DNA of 64,000 nucleotides from Alphaproteobacteria bacterium. Lineage in GTDB: Bacteria; Pseudomonadota; Alphaproteobacteria; UBA9655. The stretch's first letter is position 1. Every line of letters starts with the position of its first letter. The DNA is taken from NCBI GenBank assembly GCA_017992885.1, contig JAGONT010000005.1:1-64000 (forward strand), written 5' to 3'. Positions 50,570 through 59,656 of this stretch are shown piece by piece. The position numbers were made by a program, and so were the translations under genes. Under the pieces are notes generated by a model. The model ran no database searches. It saw only the letters and a program-made list of their open reading frames with translations, and was not told the origin of the DNA.

Positions 50570-52338
50570 AGTTTGCTCTCTTTTCTCACATCCGGTAAAA
50601 ATCCTCCAACTTGGGCATCCCACAGGGTTTTATAGAGCCCTCCTTTTGCCAAAAGGTTTTTGTGCGTGCCATCCTCAACAATTTTTCCTTTATCAAATAC
50701 AAGAATGCGGTCCATATGAAGAAGAGTTGAAAGACGATGGGCAATGACAATGGTCGTCTTTCCTTGCATGAGGGTCCACAATGAATCTTGAATATAACTT
50801 TCCGTCACGGAATCGAGTTGCGATGTAGCTTCATCTAAAATGAGAATGGGAGCATTCTTGAGAATCGCTCGGGCAATGGCAATTCGTTGGCGTTGCCCGC
50901 CAGAGAGCTTAATCCCCCTCTCTCCAACAAGAGAATGGTAGCCTTTGGGAAGGGTTTGAATAAATTCATGGGCATGGGCGCGTCTAGAGGCTTCAATGGC
51001 CTCCTTTTCCGTTGCCTCAGGCCTGGCATAACAAATGTTTTCCATTAAGGTCCGATGAAAAAGCGATGGGTCCTGAGGGATCATGCCGATCGCTGCATGG
51101 AGCGAGTCTTGCGTCACCTCACGTATGTCTTGGTCATCAATTAAGACGTTCCCTGAGGTTACATCATAAAGTCGCAAAATAAGGTTCACAAAAGTCGACT
51201 TGCCACTTCCTGAATACCCTACCAGTCCAACCTTTTGACCTGAGGCAATAGTTACGGATTTCTTTTGAAATAAAGGAATGCCCTCTGGGTATTGAAACCG
51301 GACGTCCTTAAAAATGATGACTCCTTCAGTAACAGACAGCTCACTGGCCGTCGCCTTGTCCTGAATGTCAGGGACAACCATAATGTCCTTTAAATCCTGT
51401 CGAATACGCCCTTGAAGCTTGGAAAATTTGGAAAATTCATTCGTCATGAGCCAAGATAAGTCCATAACACTTAAGTTCAGTCCGAGAACAAGGGCGAAAT
51501 CGCCTATTGTGATCCATCCTTCGGCGCGTCCCTCTAAAAGGAAATAAAAGTTGGAACACTGCGCGACAAAAAAACCATAACCATAGAGAAGCCAAAGCTT
51601 CAAAGAGGCCCATTCCAAGGCTCTTTCTGCCTCTTTCGCTTCATCAATGGTTGTTGTTAGCCACGCCTCCTCATTCCTGCCCCGTGCAAATAAACGCACG
51701 GTCAACATATTTGAGAGCGTATCGACAATGCGTCCTGTGACTAAGTGTCCTTTAAAGGACCATTGAGCTGCCAGATGGGCAATGTGTCTACTTGTGAGTA
51801 TCGCAACACTCAGAAAGATAAAAGTCCAGACCAGCAAGATAAGAGAAAAGCGAGCATTGACCTGCCAGAGGGTGAATATAGCAATGGATAAGGTGAGAGC
51901 ATAACTGAAGAAGCGATCTATGAGGATTTTCAGCAGGTCTGGAATAGCCATCACTAATTCACTTACCTTGCTGCCTAAACTTCCTGCAAAGTTATTTTGG
52001 TAGAATTGATGGGAGAGTGTTAGCAGGTGGTCAAGACACTGGGTGCTGATTTGTTTCCTCAACGCAGGGATCATCTGATACTCAACAAAATAATTATAAA
52101 GACGAAAGGCTGTATTGACAGTGAAGGATATCCCCAAATAAATGGCTATGGGGCCGATGAGAGCTATAAACGGGTTCACGTCTGGCTCAGCGATCATTTG
52201 GTTTAGCATAATCTTCAAAATATAGGGCAAGAGAGACGTTTGGATGGCCCAGACGACAGCCGACGCCACCATCATTAAAAGGGGCACAGGATAAGAACGC
52301 AGCAAGTGGCGCATAAAGCCAGAGAGGGAGATCGTCAT
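50566..52338 (-). CDS. ABC exporter (fused membrane and ATPase domains)
   Basis: The 590-aa half-transporter has six membrane helices (1-310) and an ATPase domain with Walker A GYSGSGKST, Q-loop IGMIPQDPSLF, signature LSGGQRQR, Walker B ILILDEATSQLD and the H-loop IVIAHRLSTL. It would act as a dimer, exporting a lipid, peptide or drug. It heads the operon with NUDIX and GNAT genes. Confidence 0.93.
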   Translation of the reverse strand: MTISLSGFMRHLLRSYPVPLLMMVASAVVWAIQTSLLPYILKIMLNQMIAEPDVNPFIALIGPIAIYLGISFTVNTAFRLYNYFVEYQMIPALRKQISTQCLDHLLTLSHQFYQNNFAGSLGSKVSELVMAIPDLLKILIDRFFSYALTLSIAIFTLWQVNARFSLILLVWTFIFLSVAILTSRHIAHLAAQWSFKGHLVTGRIVDTLSNMLTVRLFARGRNEEAWLTTTIDEAKEAERALEWASLKLWLLYGYGFFVAQCSNFYFLLEGRAEGWITIGDFALVLGLNLSVMDLSWLMTNEFSKFSKLQGRIRQDLKDIMVVPDIQDKATASELSVTEGVIIFKDVRFQYPEGIPLFQKKSVTIASGQKVGLVGYSGSGKSTFVNLILRLYDVTSGNVLIDDQDIREVTQDSLHAAIGMIPQDPSLFHRTLMENICYARPEATEKEAIEASRRAHAHEFIQTLPKGYHSLVGERGIKLSGGQRQRIAIARAILKNAPILILDEATSQLDSVTESYIQDSLWTLMQGKTTIVIAHRLSTLLHMDRILVFDKGKIVEDGTHKNLLAKGGLYKTLWDAQVGGFLPDVRKESKL

Positions 52339-52444
52339 TGAATAATCCTTTAAAAAGGACCTCTATAAATGTTTGAGGCACCAGTGATGAGTCCCCTTCT
52401 TTCGTCTGGAGTGAAGAGGGGTGTTTCTTGAGTCATCATTATTT

Positions 52445-52506
52445 GATTCTTGACATATAACAATATTGAGCGAAACTCTGCAAGGGCGGTATTATGGTAA
52501 ATTACC
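52445..52506 (+). promoter_or_regulatory. Promoter/operator module, copy 1
   Basis: GATTCTTGACATATAACAAT and the following ATTGAGCGAAACTCTG recur at 55357. A likely promoter is TTGAGC, 18 bases, TATTAT; TTGACA upstream is an alternative -35. Just downstream is a dyad GGTAAATTACC (52496-52506). The module precedes the kinase-GNAT gene at 52561. Confidence 0.5.
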
Positions 52507-52560
52507 TGAATGGTAAAGGAATGTACTTCCAATTATATAGTGATGAGATAGAAAACTACA

Positions 52561-53556
52561 ATGACCCAACCCATTACTCTTTATCTTATTGGATTTGCAG
52601 GGAGTGGTAAATATACAGTTGCAAAAGAAATAGCTAAGTTTGAGTATAGGATCGTTGATAACCAGCTCATCAATAATCCTATTTTCTCGTTGCTCGACTT
52701 GGATGGTGTTGCTCCCATTCCCGAAAAAGCTTGGGCTTCTATTGAAGATATTCGCAAGGCTATTTTGGGCTTTTTTTTTCAAGATCCAAAATCCAATTAT
52801 GTGTTTACAAATGAACTTTATGAAGTTGATCATGATCGCGTGATCTACAACCAGGTTAAAAGAGCCGCTGAAAAAAGGGGTTCGTTATTTGTTCCTGTAA
52901 AGCTGAGAGTATCTCTTGAAGTACGAAAACGACGGATTACAAATCCAGAGCGTCTTGATCGGTTTAAAACAACAAATCTGGGTGAAACACAGACACAACA
53001 GGAATTAATCAAAATTGACCATCCTCATTTATTGGAAATTGAGGTGACGGGTTTAAGTGCCGGGGAAACTGCGAAAGAAATTCTCGATTTCGTGGAACAC
53101 CTCGAAAGCACCTTCCCAAAAGCTAAGGAGAAACACTCAACTGATGAGATTATTCTTGATGAAACGGATTCATCAGAGATTCGAGAGGCGCTTTGGCAAG
53201 GGGTCAAGGCATTTAATCAACCATATACGGGAAATATAATAACTCAGCCTTTTTCTCTTTCAATTCGTGATGAAAGTTCAAAAGTTGTCGCAGGCATTTA
53301 TGGGTTTACTTTTTTGGATCATGCGCGTGTGGAATATACATGGGTTAATGAGTCCTATCGAAAACAGGGATTAGGACGAAAATTATTTCAAAAGCTTGAC
53401 GAATATTGTCGTTCCAAAGGGTGCAGTGTCATTCAATTGGATACCTTTGATTTTCAAGCGCCTTCTTTTTATGAAAAGATCGGCTTTGAATACATTGGGA
53501 CCGTGTTTGAGTGGTCCTGCGGATATGATTGTTATTTTATGAGGAAAAAGCTTTGA
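52561..53556 (+). CDS. P-loop kinase fused to a GNAT acetyltransferase
   Basis: The 331-aa protein joins two enzymes. Residues 1-175 form a P-loop kinase-like domain (LIGFAGSGKYTVAKE, with Tyr after the Walker lysine as in some AAA_33-type kinases, and a DRFKTTN region). Residues about 190-331 form a GNAT domain (ARVEYTWVNESYRKQGLGRK, ending FYEKIGFEYIGTV). A bifunctional small-molecule modifier is possible. Preceded by the repeated promoter module. Confidence 0.85.
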   Translation: MTQPITLYLIGFAGSGKYTVAKEIAKFEYRIVDNQLINNPIFSLLDLDGVAPIPEKAWASIEDIRKAILGFFFQDPKSNYVFTNELYEVDHDRVIYNQVKRAAEKRGSLFVPVKLRVSLEVRKRRITNPERLDRFKTTNLGETQTQQELIKIDHPHLLEIEVTGLSAGETAKEILDFVEHLESTFPKAKEKHSTDEIILDETDSSEIREALWQGVKAFNQPYTGNIITQPFSLSIRDESSKVVAGIYGFTFLDHARVEYTWVNESYRKQGLGRKLFQKLDEYCRSKGCSVIQLDTFDFQAPSFYEKIGFEYIGTVFEWSCGYDCYFMRKKL

Positions 53557-53661
53557 GTTTAGAGACACATGAAATGATGACAGATAATCTCGTCAATGCT
53601 TATCCGAAAAGTCTATGTAGAATGAGGAAGATCGTAATAGCCTCCGAATAGGAGTGATGCC

Positions 53662-54030
53662 ATGAAATATCAGCACATAAAATTCAGTCAACTTTTAAAA
53701 GAACTTGATTCCGAGGAGAAGGCCAGAGCGTGGGTTTGGTTGGCTAAATTCGATGGTAAGGAGTTTATTTGACCTAAGTATGCTCATCAACAATTTTACC
53801 AATACAAGAAAAATTCAGAAATCAGGGAATGTAAAAATTGCCATTTATATATTCGACTCAGAGCCAACACAATTTTTCAGAACTCCAAAACTCCAATGCT
53901 AATTTGGCTAAAGGCAATTTGTTTTGTGGCACACGGTAAACGTGGCATTTCAACCCTTGAGGTACAGAGCGAGCTTGAGATGAGGTCTTATGATTTGTCT
54001 TTTATCCGAACCTCGGCTTGCTTTGTGCAT
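53662..54030 (+). pseudogene. IS1595-family transposase fragment
   Basis: After GGAG, an ATG opens a frame that is broken by TGA at 53770-53772, exactly where the first zinc-ribbon Cys (C-P-x-C) is expected. It continues in the same frame with QQFYQYKK, ECKNCH, TIFQNSKTPMLIWLKAI and GKRGISTLEVQSEL, the N-terminal pattern of IS1595/ISXO2 transposases. The DDE catalytic part is missing. Confidence 0.85.
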
Positions 54031-54209
54031 TTAAACTGTAGTGCGGCATTCCCCACACTCCACGTGTACGTGTTACCAAAATCTCACTAATGATCATCGG
54101 CTTCGTCCCCGATTAAATGAGACGCGCTGAAAATGTATTCATACTTTTCCTCCAGTTGATTGGGGGTATGTTTGTACATGAAAATTTTAAAAGATTATAA
54201 TTTTTTTGC

Positions 54210-54240
54210 TTGATCCTGACCTTGCGTCATACCCTACTTT
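54210..54240 (+). promoter_or_regulatory. MerR-type promoter with 19-bp spacer and dyad
   Basis: TTGATC (54210-54215) and TACTTT (54235-54240) are separated by exactly 19 bases, as in promoters activated by MerR proteins. The spacer contains the inverted repeat TGAC-CTTGC-GTCA. It lies 20 bp before the MerR gene, so autoregulation is likely. Confidence 0.65.
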
Positions 54241-54260
54241 AGCAAACAAGGAGAAACACG

Positions 54261-55196
54261 ATGACCCAATGGTATGTAAATGAACTGAGTAAGCTGACGA
54301 AAGTTACGGTGCGAACATTGCATCATTACGACAAAATTGGCTTGCTGAAACCCTCATTGAGACGTTCTAATGGGTATCGTTTGTACTCTGAAGCGGATTT
54401 ATTGAAACTCCAACAGATTATCGCCTTAAAGTTTTTTGGCTTTGAGCTCTCGCGTATCAAACTCCTGATGCAGGAAGAGATCAATATTTTTGATCATTTT
54501 CGTGCTCAACAAAGCTTCCTTGAACAACAGGTGAAGTCTTTACAAGTGGCAAGCCAAACCCTTGAGGCAATCCTCTGTGAAAGCAGCCCCAATACATCCG
54601 TTCCTTGGAAAACCATTATTAAATTGATAAAGGATTATCAAATGACAAAAGAACTAAAATATGCTTGGGTAGCTAAGGCCCTTAACCCAACCGAGCTCAA
54701 AGAATATGCAAGTTTTGAGCAAGGACTAGAAACCCGATTTACAGAAGAGGAAGCAGAAGCTTCTCGTCAAGAGTGGCTTGATTTGGTCAAAGAAATTGAA
54801 GCCAATCTAGACAAAGATCCTACGAGCAACTTTGGTGTTGATATGGGGAAACGCTGCATGGATTGGGTGAATGCGGTGTTTCCTAAAGAGAACGCAGCCT
54901 TAAGGGCAACACTTTGGGAAAAGGGCTTTAAAGGCGGTTTTACGGAAGTGCCTTCTGAGGTTGTTGCTTGGCTTGATAAAGCAACCAGTGAATACCATAA
55001 AAGGCGGATTTACGCTATTTTAGATCAGATGAGTATCCTATCTTCCGATGCCTTATTAAAGTTGTGGAATGATATCCTCTCTGAAATATGTGGCGATGAT
55101 CAAGCTCACAAAGACGCCGTTTATGAAGCGATCCTGGCAGATGACAAAGTGAGTGAAGTTGCCAAAAACTGGCTGAAGAAATTACGTAAGTCATAA
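54261..55196 (+). CDS. MerR-family regulator with TipAS-type drug-binding domain
   Basis: The 311-aa protein has an N-terminal MerR winged helix (KVTVRTLHHYDKIGLLKPS, NGYRLYSEADLLKL), a coiled-coil linker, and a C-terminal TipAS-like domain (about 135-235). TipAS proteins bind cyclic thiopeptide or peptide antibiotics and switch on resistance genes. AAGGAG precedes the ATG. It sits in the middle of the resistance-like cluster and probably senses a toxin. Confidence 0.9.
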   Translation: MTQWYVNELSKLTKVTVRTLHHYDKIGLLKPSLRRSNGYRLYSEADLLKLQQIIALKFFGFELSRIKLLMQEEINIFDHFRAQQSFLEQQVKSLQVASQTLEAILCESSPNTSVPWKTIIKLIKDYQMTKELKYAWVAKALNPTELKEYASFEQGLETRFTEEEAEASRQEWLDLVKEIEANLDKDPTSNFGVDMGKRCMDWVNAVFPKENAALRATLWEKGFKGGFTEVPSEVVAWLDKATSEYHKRRIYAILDQMSILSSDALLKLWNDILSEICGDDQAHKDAVYEAILADDKVSEVAKNWLKKLRKS

Positions 55197-55203
55197 GAAA
55201 TAA

Positions 55204-55240
55204 GGCGGGTTTTTCTATAGAGAAAGATCCGCCTCTCTTT
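55204..55240 (+). terminator. Intrinsic terminator of the merR gene
   Basis: GGCGGGTTTTTCT pairs with AGAAAGATCCGCC (11 of 13 positions) around a 4-nt loop, followed by TCTCTTT. It begins a few bases after the stop codon. Confidence 0.75.
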
Positions 55241-55356
55241 CCAAAATTTTACTCAATAGAAACGACTTTACCGTTCGTCATCTCTAATAAATCTTTTTCT
55301 TTGAGCTTGAATGCCGCATTCGGTGTGCACGCTGCTGCTCAAACTTCCTGCAAAGT

Positions 55357-55418
55357 GATTCTTGACATATAACAATATTGAGCGAAACTCTGTAAGAGTC
55401 GCATTATGGTAGGTTACC
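55357..55418 (+). promoter_or_regulatory. Promoter/operator module, copy 2
   Basis: This is a near-identical copy of the module at 52445-52506. Here TTGAGC and CATTAT are 18 bases apart, and the dyad is GGTAGGTTACC (55408-55418). The half-sites GGTA/TACC are kept while the centre differs. It precedes the split GNAT gene at 55455. Just upstream, AAACTTCCTGCAAAGT matches a piece of the ABC gene near 51976, so this copy arrived by recombination. Confidence 0.5.
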
Positions 55419-55736
55419 GCGATGGTGAAAAAATGGACTCTTAATTGTAACGTGATGAGATTATTCTTGATAAATTGTAAGATAGAACATCTTCAAAATG
55501 ATGATTGGACCCTGTGGAAGGAAATTCGGCTTGAAGCTTTAAAACGACACCCTGAAGCGTTTGGCGGCACTTATGAGGAAGAATGTTTGTGATCTGATGA
55601 GGATTTCAAGCAGACTTTGATCAAAAGTGATATATTTGGGGCTTTTGTCGGCAATAAGCTTGTGGGAGCGGCGGGAATTTTTGTGATTCCGTCTCAAAAG
55701 CTTAAACATAAAGGAACCCTCTTTAGGTTGTGTGTA

Positions 55737-57098
55737 CTTATCTCAGCAAAAGTATAAATTAATCATAAAATAATAATTTAGAAAAAGAAGAATGGTTAAA
55801 ATCATTTTTATAATTAAAAAAACATTGTAATTAAGACACCTATAAAAATAATAAAATGAGATAACGTGAAAGTTTTTTCATAAAATTCTGAAATCTTATA
55901 AGCTACATTAGAAACTCTCTTTTTAGCTGAAAAGAAAAAGCCCTCTCTTTCCTCTTCAACAGCAAGGGAAGAAGGACTCTCTATGCTTTGAAAAGGTTTT
56001 CTTCCATTTTTCTTTGGCTCTTCGATAGTGAAACAGCAAGATAGAAGAAAAGGGAAGAAATCATCTGGAAATGATACTATTAGAGATGATAACGATAGCA
56101 CTAGAGAGTGTGTCGAAAACCTCCCTATATCTGTTGAATCTTGATTTGCGTTTTTTACCATAGTATTAGATCCCATGGCTCCCAACGGCAAATTAGGAAG
56201 AATTGGTACTTCTGCGAAAGAAAGGGTAGAAGAGGATAGAAACTGTCTAAAAGCAGAGCAAGCAGATCTTTTTAACTCCTCAAAAAATGTTTTTGAGGAA
56301 GGAGAGAGATGTTGAGGAGTTTGTCTAAAAAGCACAGCAACCTGTTGAGCATTCTCATAAAACAGTAGATAATATGGTAACGATACCATTAAAGATGGTA
56401 TCGATAAATCAGCTGGTACCATTAAAGATGATAACGATAACACGAGAGGTTGTATCGGAAATCCTTTTAATTCCTCAAAAAATGTTTTTGAGGAAGGTGG
56501 GATATGTTGAGGAGTATGTCTAGAGAGCACAGAAAACTGTTGAGCATTCTCATAAAGCAGTAGATTCTCTCTACTGGTTATAACCGCTGACGCACCCTGT
56601 AAATGCATTTGCGATAGCTCTGATTTATTCTTAAAGGATGTCTGTAAGGTTGTTAAAATGTCTAGGCTTGTATCGTCCGTCTCTATTTTGTCACCAAAAG
56701 ATGCCGTTTCCCTATTTAAAGGCGCTAATTGTCGGGGTATTTTAACCCCTGTATTTGTTTTTTCTTGATATCCTATTGCTTCCCTAGTATCGACACGCAT
56801 AGCATCAAGAGAATTAGTAATAGTAAGAAAAAAGAAAGAAAAGATGAAATATTCTAAAACAGCACATAAATTATTCTTTAATTTAATCATCATGGTTTCC
56901 TTCTTAATTAGGAAAATTAAATCACATCTAAGTGTATATAAGCAAGATCTTGGCATAAGTTATTAAATTGGTTTTGCGAATTTTATAAAATAAGGCATTG
57001 GAAACAAGGGGACCCATAATGTTATTTCTTAAAGCAGAAGCCGAATGGCGCCTTCAAAATAACTCACTCATAAAGCTGAATGATTTAGGTTGTGTGTA
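55737..57098. mobile_element. 1362-bp insertion flanked by 15-bp direct repeats
   Basis: TTTAGGTTGTGTGTA occurs at 55722-55736 and 57084-57098, and removing one copy plus the DNA between restores the GNAT reading frame. The insert carries only one large gene, 55814-56893, and no transposase. Terminal inverted repeats are not evident. It may be a passenger of a transposase acting in trans or the product of repeat-mediated recombination. Confidence 0.7.
55814..56893 (-). CDS. Putative secreted/tail-anchored protein with internal repeats
   Basis: From the ATG at 56893 (after AAGGAAACC) the 359-aa product has a signal peptide or membrane helix and a Ser/Leu-rich middle. That middle has two copies of a unit of about 30 residues (YENAQQ-x-x-V-L, R-x-TPQH, PSSKTFFEELK), and VLSLSSL motifs occur three times. 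A C-terminal hydrophobic tail (LSHFIIFIGVLITMFF) resembles a tail anchor. It has no known family. Its features fit a host-membrane effector or an outer-surface protein. Confidence 0.6.
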   Translation of the reverse strand: MMIKLKNNLCAVLEYFIFSFFFLTITNSLDAMRVDTREAIGYQEKTNTGVKIPRQLAPLNRETASFGDKIETDDTSLDILTTLQTSFKNKSELSQMHLQGASAVITSRENLLLYENAQQFSVLSRHTPQHIPPSSKTFFEELKGFPIQPLVLSLSSLMVPADLSIPSLMVSLPYYLLFYENAQQVAVLFRQTPQHLSPSSKTFFEELKRSACSAFRQFLSSSTLSFAEVPILPNLPLGAMGSNTMVKNANQDSTDIGRFSTHSLVLSLSSLIVSFPDDFFPFLLSCCFTIEEPKKNGRKPFQSIESPSSLAVEEEREGFFFSAKKRVSNVAYKISEFYEKTFTLSHFIIFIGVLITMFF

Positions 57099-57383
57099 AA
57101 AAAAGAAAAATGAGGACAAGGTATCGCTGATCAGCTTGTTAAAGCAGTTATCAAGCATGCTTGCCAGAGCGTTCTTCAACTGCATTGCACTGTTATTACT
57201 CATAATATCAGCGCCCTTAAACTTTACCAGCGGCATGGGTTTCAAGTTTATGGAACAGAGCCTAGATCGCTAAAAGTGGATGAAAAATTTTATGATGAAC
57301 ATCTTATGGTTTTGCAGTTTGAATGAGAGCTCTTTCCTTTTTTTGATCACTTTATAGCTTTAAAAAGGACTCCAACTTATTTT

Positions 57384-58049
57384 TTATGAAAGTACATTCT
57401 GTGACTCGATCAAATCATGAATGAGGCTAATTTCAATTCTTTCTTTTGACCTACCTATATTTTTTCTTTTTAAGGTGACAGATCCAACTTCAGCTGTTGA
57501 TTTAACATGCGTTCCTCCACAAGGAACTTCAGCCAAGCCATCGATCTTCCAAAAGCGCCTCTGGGTTTCTTTATCCAAAAAGCCAGTTTTAATAAGTTCA
57601 TTGCTTTCTATAATTTTATTATACTCTGTTAATATATCCTCAAAAATCAATGAGATGTTTTGATTAAAAACAAAGTCTATACGTGCTTTTGTTTCAGCAA
57701 TATGGGCTCCGATTTTTTCAAGATCAAGTTTTCGTGTGACAAGCTCAAGGATGAGTTCAGCTGCAAAATGGAGCCGCATGAGTCTATACCGTCGTGGCCA
57801 ATCAATTTCCTTTGTCACTAAATCACGGGGACAAAGTCCATGTCCTTCCTCAAGAGTATAGTAAATAAGATGATTTTCTATTGCTGAATCAAGAATAGAG
57901 AGTCCGTTAATAATTGCTTTATCACTTTCTTGCCCCCCTGAAAAAGAAAAGGCAATCGTTTCCTCGAGTAAAATCCGGTTACCTGAAACTGCTGCAACTT
58001 TTGTACTTAAGCTGCGTTGATACGGGTTATCCCAAAAAACTTTTTTCAT
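57384..58049 (-). CDS. Alanyl-tRNA editing protein (AlaX-type)
   Basis: The 221-aa protein has the editing fold of AlaRS: a GGQ-x-S-D segment, the zinc-region helix RLMRLHFAAEL (H94, with Glu where the second His usually stands) and CGGTHV (C177, H181). It would hydrolyse mischarged Ser- or Gly-tRNA-Ala. A broken copy lies at 43567-43743. It is 10 bp from the MFS gene on the same strand. Confidence 0.85.
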   Translation of the reverse strand: MKKVFWDNPYQRSLSTKVAAVSGNRILLEETIAFSFSGGQESDKAIINGLSILDSAIENHLIYYTLEEGHGLCPRDLVTKEIDWPRRYRLMRLHFAAELILELVTRKLDLEKIGAHIAETKARIDFVFNQNISLIFEDILTEYNKIIESNELIKTGFLDKETQRRFWKIDGLAEVPCGGTHVKSTAEVGSVTLKRKNIGRSKERIEISLIHDLIESQNVLS

Positions 58050-58058
58050 CTTATGTTC

Positions 58059-59339
58059 CTATTGATTTGGGAGGGTTTTGAATTTGTTTTGACGAAGTTT
58101 TGCACCCATAAGGGCAATGAGGCAAGCCCCCATTATGGCGCATATTGGAATGATCATGAGAGCCATTCTGTATGACTCAAAGGTATATTCCCTCACCCCG
58201 TCAGTGCCTACAAGACCCGTCCAAAAAGCGTCCATCATCAATCCGATACTAGTGTGGAAAAAAGATCCTCCCAGCATGTTTACGCAGTTCAAAAACGCAA
58301 CGGTAACACAAAGTACTTGTGGACTAACGAGATCAGAGCCCGCTACAAACACAATGACTTGATAGCAGCATAAGATTCCCACACAAAATAATAAGCCCGC
58401 AAACCAATACCAGTTATAGTGGGTGGTAGAGAACAAAAGCATAAAGGCAATGGCCATTCCTAATCCACATAAGCTGATGATTGTATAGTTTCCAAGTTTT
58501 TTGCTAAGAGCAGCGAGTAAAGGGCCTCCAAATAACATGCCCACAAAAACGAAGGAAACCAGTTCAGCGGCATTACTTTTGCTCAAGGAATAAGCTGTCA
58601 TAAGGTATGGCACGCCCCATACATCAGAAAAGCCTTCCAGTGACCCCACCATAAGAAAATTTGAGAGCGCAAGCAACCAAATCAAAGGTGAAGAAAAGAG
58701 CTCTTTAAAGTGGCTGACCTTGAAGTGATCTGGCTCACTCTGCGTCTTCAACATCTTAGGAGAGCGTAAAAACAAGTAGGCAGCAATCCCCAAGACGATG
58801 GAGACGCAGGCTAAGACGAAGGCTACTTTCTGCCAACTATAGTTTTCCATCAGGAGACTGACGGGCTTTCCTCCGTAGAGGGCTCCCATGAGGCCAACTG
58901 TAAATGAAAAACCGATCATTCTCGCGTATTGATCTTTTGGAAACCATTCGGAAATCACTTTTGATGTTCCAAGAAAGCCAACAGCTGATCCTGCTCCCAC
59001 AAGAAAGCGGCTGAGACAAGCCAAATACCAATTATCTGTATAGGTAAAGGTGAATGCGGCGATTCCACAAAGGATGGCAGAACCAAAGACGATGTACCGA
59101 GCGCCGAAGCGATCAAGCATCATAGCGACGGGAATTTGCATCGGTGAATATCCATAGTAATATAGCCCTGTCAGGAATCCAAAGCCGCTAGCATCAATGG
59201 TAAATTGCTGCGTGATTTCATGCATCATTAAGCTTGGCCATAGTCGCCAAATGAATTGGTAGGTAAAAAAGGATAAGGGAAAAAGCCACATGAAAAATGG
59301 CAAATATTTATGTTTTTGCGTAAGCATATGCAACCTCAT
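58059..59339 (-). CDS. MFS transporter
   Basis: The 426-aa protein has about 12 membrane helices. The MFS signature after helix 2 is seen as MLDRFGARYIVFGSA, and a GSAVGFLGTSKVISEWFP segment is typical of the anion/glucarate-type or symbiont MFS group. Substrate unknown. It lies upstream of alaX on the minus strand with a 10-bp gap, so they are likely co-transcribed. Confidence 0.88.
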   Translation of the reverse strand: MRLHMLTQKHKYLPFFMWLFPLSFFTYQFIWRLWPSLMMHEITQQFTIDASGFGFLTGLYYYGYSPMQIPVAMMLDRFGARYIVFGSAILCGIAAFTFTYTDNWYLACLSRFLVGAGSAVGFLGTSKVISEWFPKDQYARMIGFSFTVGLMGALYGGKPVSLLMENYSWQKVAFVLACVSIVLGIAAYLFLRSPKMLKTQSEPDHFKVSHFKELFSSPLIWLLALSNFLMVGSLEGFSDVWGVPYLMTAYSLSKSNAAELVSFVFVGMLFGGPLLAALSKKLGNYTIISLCGLGMAIAFMLLFSTTHYNWYWFAGLLFCVGILCCYQVIVFVAGSDLVSPQVLCVTVAFLNCVNMLGGSFFHTSIGLMMDAFWTGLVGTDGVREYTFESYRMALMIIPICAIMGACLIALMGAKLRQNKFKTLPNQ

Positions 59340-59580
59340 GATTTAAGTAATGTTTAAAATTTAATGATGAAAAATGGGTGTGAGAATATGTATCGGCCTT
59401 AGCCGATAATAATGATAGAAACTGCGATGGTGTTAAACCGTAAAAAGTCCATCATTTAAGTGTTGCTCATCCTTGAGTTGTGAAGCAAAAATATCTTTAT
59501 ACTTTTATACATAGGTATGAGGCCAAAATTTGTCAATAATATTCCAAATGCAGTGAGGGGAGAGATGAATACAATTCATA

Positions 59581-59656
59581 TTATATATGAAAAAGCAGGA
59601 TTTAAAAAGGGTAAAGAAGCAGAAGTTACATGGATGATGAGGAAGAAAAACTTATG
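59581..59656 (+). pseudogene. C-terminal stub of an AAC(6')-type GNAT
   Basis: The frame IYEKAGFKKGKEAEVTWMMR and then KKNL ends in TGA at the start of the next gene. It matches the last 25 residues of the intact GNAT at 44609-45145, including the overlap with the following start codon. The rest is absent. Confidence 0.8.

Larger units (their letters stand above)
55455..57326 (+). pseudogene. GNAT acetyltransferase gene split by an insertion
   Basis: The N-terminal half (55455-55736; WTLWKEIRLEALKRHPEAFG, then a TGA at 55590, then GAFVGNKLVGAAGIFV) and the C-terminal half (57099-57326; GQGIADQLVKAVIKHA, NISALKLYQRHGF) are parts of one GNAT protein. They join in frame at the 15-bp repeat TTTAGGTTGTGTGTA present on both sides. 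A second TGA occurs at 57111. The gene is dead from the nonsense codons as well as from the 1362-bp insertion. Confidence 0.85.

Noticed and set aside
57054-57245. Minus-strand 63-codon frame
   Set aside because: It is the antisense of the C-terminal half of the split GNAT gene, which has clear homology on the plus strand.
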